A stretch of DNA of 64,000 bases from assembly GCA_030248225.1 (NCBI GenBank), contig JASANE010012564.1, forward strand, positions 37,919-101,918. Direction: 5' to 3'. The position numbers and the translations under genes were made by a program. The notes beneath the pieces were generated by a model. That model had not been told where the DNA came from. It did no database searches and saw only the letters and a program-made list of their open reading frames with translations. Within the stretch, counting starts at the first letter, position 1. Each line of letters starts with the position of its first letter. This document shows, piece by piece, positions 58,931 to 64,000 of this stretch. Source of the DNA: Trileptium ribeirensis (lineage: Eukaryota; Nematoda; Enoplea; Enoplida; Thoracostomopsidae).

Positions 58931-59764
58931 ATTATATATTTATCCAGAAAATTTTTCGAAACCTTTCGATATCAACGCGTATTAGAGAGGTTTTGCCGCA
59001 AATATAACAATCATGGACATATTCTAACCCACCTTAACGAGCTGAGCTGAATTGACTAAATTTGCAAGTTGAGTATTGAAGCTAACTGAAAAGATTCAAT
59101 GAGAGGACTAAGACCGAAAACGCTTCTGGCATTAAGTACACGTTAAAATTACTTCCCAGGCAAGGGTCACATTGTTCCCTTATGAACTTTTCTAAGTAGC
59201 CTTTGAATAAGTTACCGTTGACGTTCGATAGCTGTAAGTTGATAGTATCTTTTCTTTCGATGATATGTATGATCTCCTGTTTGGCACTCCGCAACATTCG
59301 ATATAAGTTTTTCGAAATCATCCGACTGTATTTGGACTACGTCTTGTGATGAATCAGACGCGGTGGTATTACTATGACCGTGTATTTCAAATTCTGTTTC
59401 GTTTACTATAAATCGGGCTGCAATACAATGTAACAAATTAGGTCGCGAAGGAAGCTAGCAACACCTGTATAGACAGTTAATCTATACGCATTGTGTGTGC
59501 CAAGTATCTGGTAATGAAATGTACGGAAAATCTTCTCAAAACAAAATCGCTGGAACTGGGAGAAAATTAATAAAATCTCCAAATTAATGTTAATTACACA
59601 ATGTCTAAAATTTTATTTCAATGTCGACCTTTTACGTTTTTGTGCATTTCACTTGCAGATACCAGAGCCGACTGCATGGCAGCAAAAGTGGCTACTCCAA
59701 CAAATTCTGACCCGCTCAAGTGATAATATAAAGTCTCAGAAAATTTTGCGCCGTTCACAGAATA

Positions 59765-60481
59765 ATGCGTACAGCGACTGGAAAATTTATGTTACAAACG
59801 ATGCGTCGTTCGTACCTTGTTACAAACGATCGATCGTCCGTATGTCAGGTTATAGACGACAAGGCGTCTATAAATTTGGTTACAGACGATTCGTCGTCCG
59901 TAACAAATATTACAAACGACGAAGTGTTTGTAATATTTGCTATGGACGATCGGTTGTTTATAACATTTGTTATAGACGACCGATCGTCCGTAACAGAAAT
60001 TACAAGCGACGAGGTGTATGTAATATTTGTTTATGGACGATCGATTATTTATAACAAAAGTTATAAACGATCGATCGTCCATAACAAATATTACAAGCGA
60101 TGCGGTGTTTGTAATATTTGTTACGGACGATCGATCGTTTATAACAAATGTTATAAACGACCGATCGTCCGTAACAAAAATTACAAGCGACGTATAAACA
60201 ATATTCACTTGAAGGGGCTCGTTGAACTTTACCCAAACCTGTTCATTGCCTTACGCATTTTTCTAACAATTCCGGTGTCGGTTGCCAGCGCGCAGCGTAG
60301 CTTTAGCAAACTAAAACTAATTCACGACTGTCTTCGATCTACACAAACTCCGAGTCGCCTATCAGCCTTAGCAACTATCGCTATAGAGAGAAATACCGCT
60401 GCTCAACTTGATTATCAGACTTTGCTTAAAGAATTTGCGGCAGCCAAAGTGCGACGTGTTCCGCTCCGCGCGACTGAATGA
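59765..60481 (+). pseudogene. hAT transposase C-terminal domain fused to a palindromic repeat (left arm)
   Basis: A 238-codon frame. Residues 1 to about 140 translate the palindromic array (repeated YGRSIVYNK and YKRPIVRNK text). From about residue 153 it becomes a hAT C-terminal dimerisation domain: LVELYPNLFIALRIFLTIPV, SVASAQRSFSKLKLIHDCLR and LSALATIAIERNTA. Family members related to ZMYM/TTF-type transposases read SASAERSFSKLKLIK here; the usual Glu is Gln in this copy. The upstream RNase H-like core is not visible. The domain frame is intact to its stop, but an active enzyme is not indicated. Confidence 0.85.
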
Positions 60482-61052
60482 TATCTATTACTACGAAATA
60501 AGCCACAGATGCTGTATTGCACTACACGAACAGCATCCATAATTGCAATGAACTGTATTCAGGCTTACCGTCGTAAAGCCTTGTCTCGCTTCGAGGTTTG
60601 CTTCGTAATCGGCTCGGAATAGCTCGTGAACACATATTGCCTATCATGCGCCATCTGCATTGACTACTAATTGAACGCGCATTCAGTACAAGAAGGTGGT
60701 ACTTGGTATATTAGTCACTTTCAGGTTCCTCTCCCCGCTATCTATCCGTAATATTGACAATGTCGAACTATTGGCCGTCTGCATTCCCCGTCCAGCATCG
60801 ATAATTGCAATGAACTGTATTCACTCGTACGGTCGTCACGGCTACTTCCGAATCTTGCTTGTTGAATTCCGAATACTCTACGTTAGGATTGCATTAAATG
60901 ATAGCTTTAGATACATTGATGCGGCAACGTGGAATTCAGCAAGCTCTAGCTCACTTGTGCTCTGAGCAAATATAGAAAATATCGCTACCAAAGTGTAATA
61001 TTTTACGTTGCGTGGTAATAACGCCAGACCAACTATACGATGCAATTACACC
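59771..61052 (+). repeat. Left arm of a large inverted duplication
   Basis: The arm is the inverse of about 62402-64000. Matches run from AGCGACTGGAAAATTTATGT (59773) to GGTCTGGCGTTATTACC read in reverse (61013-61035), through palindromic array, hAT domain and 3' flank. A block of about 340 bp present in the right arm (62935-63275) is missing here between GATGCTGTATTGCACT and ACAGCATCCATAATTGC. Two direct copies of ATAATTGCAATGAACTGTAT (60539 and 60800) lie inside the arm. Confidence 0.9.
59790..60190. repeat. Tandem palindromic array, unit about 84 bp (left arm)
   Basis: Two palindromes alternate: TTACAAACGACG-TGTTTGTAAT and GGACGATCGATCGTTTATAA with its inverse TTATAAACGATCGATCGTCC. About five units are present, with changes kept mostly inside the loops. 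As 84 is a multiple of three and the sequence is self-complementary, frames stay open on both strands (plus 59765-60481, minus 59792-60208). Confidence 0.88.
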
Positions 61053-61189
61053 TTCTATAAATTGTTGTTGGAGATATATAATATGCCGTGATCTTAGCTT
61101 TGGATTTCAGTACACATACTTAATTAGGTAGTTATATCTTATTTTATAAATATGCTTTTCCGTTGCTTTTTAAACTGCAACACTGATAA

Positions 61190-61665
61190 ATTCACTCATT
61201 GTCATGCTACGTTTGAACGTCCGATCCTTGAACACTGCTCCCAAGTATGGCCTGCTTGCTTGATGACTGATGTGGATAGAGTCGAAAATGTGCAAAGATA
61301 CTTCAGTACAAGACTATCCATGGGGGCCAGGTTTGGCTGCAGCTTTCCGTATTAAAACCGTCAACGTATGTTAAATTAAGAACCTCTCAAAGTCCAGTTT
61401 TTGAAATCCGATTTTATAATGATCTTTATATGTCGTAACAGTGAAGTTATATGTTGAACAGAATACCTTTAATGCATCGACCACTGTAAGAACAAGTGGT
61501 CACAGGCTACGAAACACAGTATTTCCTTATGTGCATTTGCTGCTTGGAACTCGTTATCCGAGCAGGTTGATGGCCATCGATTGGCACTGAATTATTACAC
61601 ATTTAAGTCACATTTAGACAAAGTGCAATTAGACAAATCTATCCACACCAACAGAAATTTATAAC
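61190..61665 (+). pseudogene. Non-LTR retrotransposon remnant, reverse transcriptase C-terminus
   Basis: The translation gives RPILEHCSQVWPACLMTDVD followed by RVENVQRYFSTRL, matching the RPILEYxSPVWSPxxxxDIxxIExVQRRFTRRL block of many LINE elements. After frameshifts and stops, SDFIMIF appears in place of the LxLxYKI block, and AFAAWNSLSEQVDGHRLALN with FKSHLDKVQLD before a stop matches the usual WNSLPxxVxxxxSLxxFKxxLD ending. Only the last part of the second ORF is left. The clade (CR1/L2/Jockey-like) cannot be settled. It lies in the spacer of the inverted duplication. Confidence 0.8.
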
Positions 61666-63305
61666 CAGTTAGATGTAAGCGGAGTCTGCAAAATCCTGGT
61701 GTTAAAAGGTGTTTTATAAAGTCCAATATTCATACATTCCATTCAATTGTCCTAGTTATAGTTGTTGCTTAAAAATCAAAAACTACACCGCATTTTAAGA
61801 TTATGAGATAGAAATTTTGAACTGTTTTTCGTGACTGGAGGAGGGATACAATCTCAGGGAGGCGCATCCCACCCCCCCCCCCCCGACACGTGCCTGTTGT
61901 TCCTTGGTATTTTGTTTAATAGGCGTTAGAGCGTTAGTGTATTCACAAAGTGACTACAAAACAAATCAGCCAGCTTACAAAATGACGTGTTTCAGAAGCA
62001 GGACACTTGCAGTAAATGTAGTCTCGTATATACCATAGCAACGGAATAAAATTTTGTATTTGTATTGGTATTTGTAAAGTAATCGAACACAGAAGAAAAT
62101 AGTTATTGCTCTCTTCGGTAAAGAAAATATTCATATTTAGATATTAAATCATTTAGTTGTGGTTCTTGCTTGCTCGTGTCGTGACATTTGGTTAAATTTG
62201 ACACAATTATATTCTATTATAAGACACATCAGCCATCGCTGATCGCGTATCGTTTAGTTGATGACACGCTACCCATCACAGGCTCTAAATATTAACACCG
62301 ATATAATGATTAATGACACTCCCCAAAAATATGCCCAATCCAAATAAATAATATTGCTTTTCCTGAAGAAGAATAATGTCTTATCTTAAAATCGTCGTAA
62401 ATTGTAGATTGTAAGCATCGTACAGTTGGTCTGGCGTTATTACCACGCAACAAAAAATATTACACTTTGGTAGCGATATTTTCTATATTTGCTCAGAGCA
62501 CAAGTGATCTAGAGGTTGCTGAGTTCCACATTGCCGCATCAATGTATATAAAACTATCATTTAATGCAATCCTAACGTGGAGTATTCGGAATTCAACAAG
62601 CAAGATTCGGGAGTAGCCGTGACGACTGAATACAGTTCATTGCAATTATCGATGCTGGACGGAGAATGCAGACGGCCAATAGTTCGAAATTGTCAATATT
62701 ACGGATAGATAGCGGGGAGAGGAACCTGAAAGTGACTAATATACCAAGTACTATCATCTTGTACTGAATGCGCATTCAATTAGTAATCAATGCAGATGGC
62801 GCATGATAGGCAACATGTGTTCACGAGCTATTCAAGCCAATTATGAAGCAAACGTCGAAGCGAGAGAAGACGTGACGACGGTAAGCTTGAATACAGTTCA
62901 TTGCAATTATGGATGCTGTTCATGACGAATGCACGGAGAATGCAGGAGGAAGCCTCAGAATCTAGAGTGGAGGTGGAATTCGAGCAGGGCCGGACTTAGG
63001 GTTTGCCGCCCCCCCCCCTCAGCTTGGGAGCACGTTCCTGTGGAAAAATTAAACCTACAAATGCTGGTGCTCTACCAAGTCAGCGTTTAATCAAATACAC
63101 TAATTATCATCATTAATCATCAAAATAATGCATCAAAATAGACTCTTACCCAAAATTGTGATCCAATCATATTTTTTCGACAAGAAAATGAGAAAATCGT
63201 TATATACCAGCTGCGTTGAACATATGCAGTATCAAGAAAGATAGTTTAGTTTATATGCATTGTTTTATAGTACAGCATCTGTGGCTTATTTCATAGTAAT
63301 AGATA

Positions 63306-63931
63306 TCATTCAGTCGCGCGAGGCGGAACACGTCGCACTTTGGCTGCCGCAAATTCTTGATAATCAAGTTGAGCAGCGGTATTTCTCTCTATGGCGATAG
63401 TTTCTAAGGCTGATAGGCGACTCTGAGTTTGTGTAGATCGAAGACAGTCGTGAATTAGTTTTAGTTTGCTAAAGCTACGCTCCGCGCTGGCAACCAACAT
63501 CGGAATTGTTAGAAAATGCGTAAGGCAATGAACAGGTTTGGGTAAAGTTCAACGAGTCCCTTAAAGTGAATATTGTTTATACGTCGCTTGTAATTTTTGT
63601 TACGGACGATCGGTCGTTTATACCATTTGTTATAAACGATCGATCGTCCGTAACAAATATTACAAACACCGCATCGCTTGTAATATTTCTTATGGACGAT
63701 CAATCGTTTATAACTTTTGTTATAAACAATCGATCGTCCATAAACAAATATTACAAACACCTCGTCGCTTGTAATTTCTGTTACGGACGATCGGTCGTCT
63801 ATAACAAATGTTATAAACAACCGATCGTTCATAGTAAATATTACAAACACTATGCGATTGTAATATTTGTTACGGACGACGAATCGTCTGTAACCAAATT
63901 TATAGACGCCTTGTCGTCTATAACCTGACAT
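63306..63931 (-). pseudogene. hAT transposase C-terminal domain, frameshifted (right arm)
   Basis: The minus-strand frame 63931-63509 reads the palindromic array and then LVELYPNLFIALRIF before a stop. The domain continues in another frame from MLVASAERSFSKLKLI at 63500 down to a stop at 63306. Against the left arm, one T is missing in a run of T near 63512, which causes the shift. The conserved Glu of ASAERSFS is present here, unlike in the left arm. Four codons after LDYQ are missing. Confidence 0.85.
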
Positions 63932-63975
63932 ACGGACGATCGATCGTTTGGAACAAGGTACGGACGACGCATCGT
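63570..63975. repeat. Tandem palindromic array (right arm)
   Basis: The same two alternating palindromes as at 59790-60190 in inverse order, with private changes (for example CACTATGCGATTG in one loop). Both strands are open over most of it (plus 63566-63928, minus 63509-63931). Confidence 0.85.
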
Positions 63976-64000
63976 TTGTAACATAAATTTTCCAGTCGCT

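Larger units (their letters stand above)
62402..64000 (-). repeat. Right arm of the large inverted duplication, continuing past the window
   Basis: It is the inverse of the left arm at 59771-61052, with the extra block 62935-63275. GTTGGTCTGGCGTTATTACC at 62424 marks the inner end. The window ends inside the arm at TTTTCCAGTCGCT, the inverse of AGCGACTGGAAAA at 59773. Confidence 0.9.
62985..64000 (-). mobile_element. hAT element, 3' end and C-terminal coding part, runs off the window
   Basis: CAGGGCCGGACTTAGGGTTT at 62985 has the form of a hAT terminal repeat (CAGxGCCGG-TTAGG-TTTGCCGCCC). The transposase domain lies on the minus strand to its right, so this is the 3' terminus. It is followed by a run of C and then AT-rich 3' sequence. 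The other terminus and the target duplication are beyond the window. In the left arm this terminus is deleted. Confidence 0.72.

Noticed and set aside
59792..60208. Minus-strand gene opposite the hAT domain
   Set aside because: It is the mirror reading of the palindromic array and has no domain of its own.

Overview
The window reads as nuclear DNA of a multicellular eukaryote, most likely an invertebrate animal. There is one intron-rich gene on the + strand, its introns run from 0.5 to 14 kb with ordinary GT/AG borders, and most of the remaining sequence is old transposons, MITEs, satellites and minisatellites. No bacterial gene layout, rRNA gene or convincing tRNA gene was seen. The species cannot be named from the sequence.

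The gene is an ABC transporter of the ABCC (MRP) family, closest from memory to ABCC4/MRP4. Eight exons can be placed: 499-588, 6989-7186, 10849-10943, 11474-11560, 15072-15168, 17009-17485, 31581-31771 and 38524-38665. Their reading phases fit each other without exception and add up to 459 codons. They cover, in order, the start of nucleotide-binding domain 1 (NBD1) with Walker A, the Q-loop, the ABC signature, Walker B with the D-loop, the H-loop, a Ser/Thr-rich linker, the first helix of the second membrane domain, and an extracellular loop with two N-glycosylation sequons. The first membrane domain lies upstream of the window. The rest of the second membrane domain and NBD2 were not found, so they lie in or beyond the last 25 kb.

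The introns and the 3' part are a graveyard of mobile elements. From 1.46 to 4.2 kb an interspersed repeat is split by a 2.2 kb Merlin (IS1016-like) DNA transposon with a broken transposase; a second, uninterrupted copy of the repeat at 42.95-43.44 kb shows the empty site. Three hAT-type elements with 8 bp target duplications are complete at both ends (21515-23053, 40546-41735, 49397-50899), and a fourth starts at 62985. Each carries arrays of its own short motif near the ends. Short TA-flanked MITEs belong to three families. A foldback family and a second interspersed family recur in both orientations, often side by side. Satellite-like tandem arrays lie at 8.0-9.0, 17.8-18.4 and 39.1-42.2 kb, and hairpin arrays at 20.4-20.7 and 52.93-53.25 kb.

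The last 4.2 kb is a large inverted duplication (about 59.77-61.05 against 62.40-64.00 kb and beyond). Each arm holds a tandem array of perfect or near-perfect palindromes joined in frame to the C-terminal dimerisation domain of a hAT transposase, so that long reading frames are open on both strands. The spacer contains the C-terminal remnant of a non-LTR retrotransposon. Together with the short hairpin arrays this is the most unusual part of the window.
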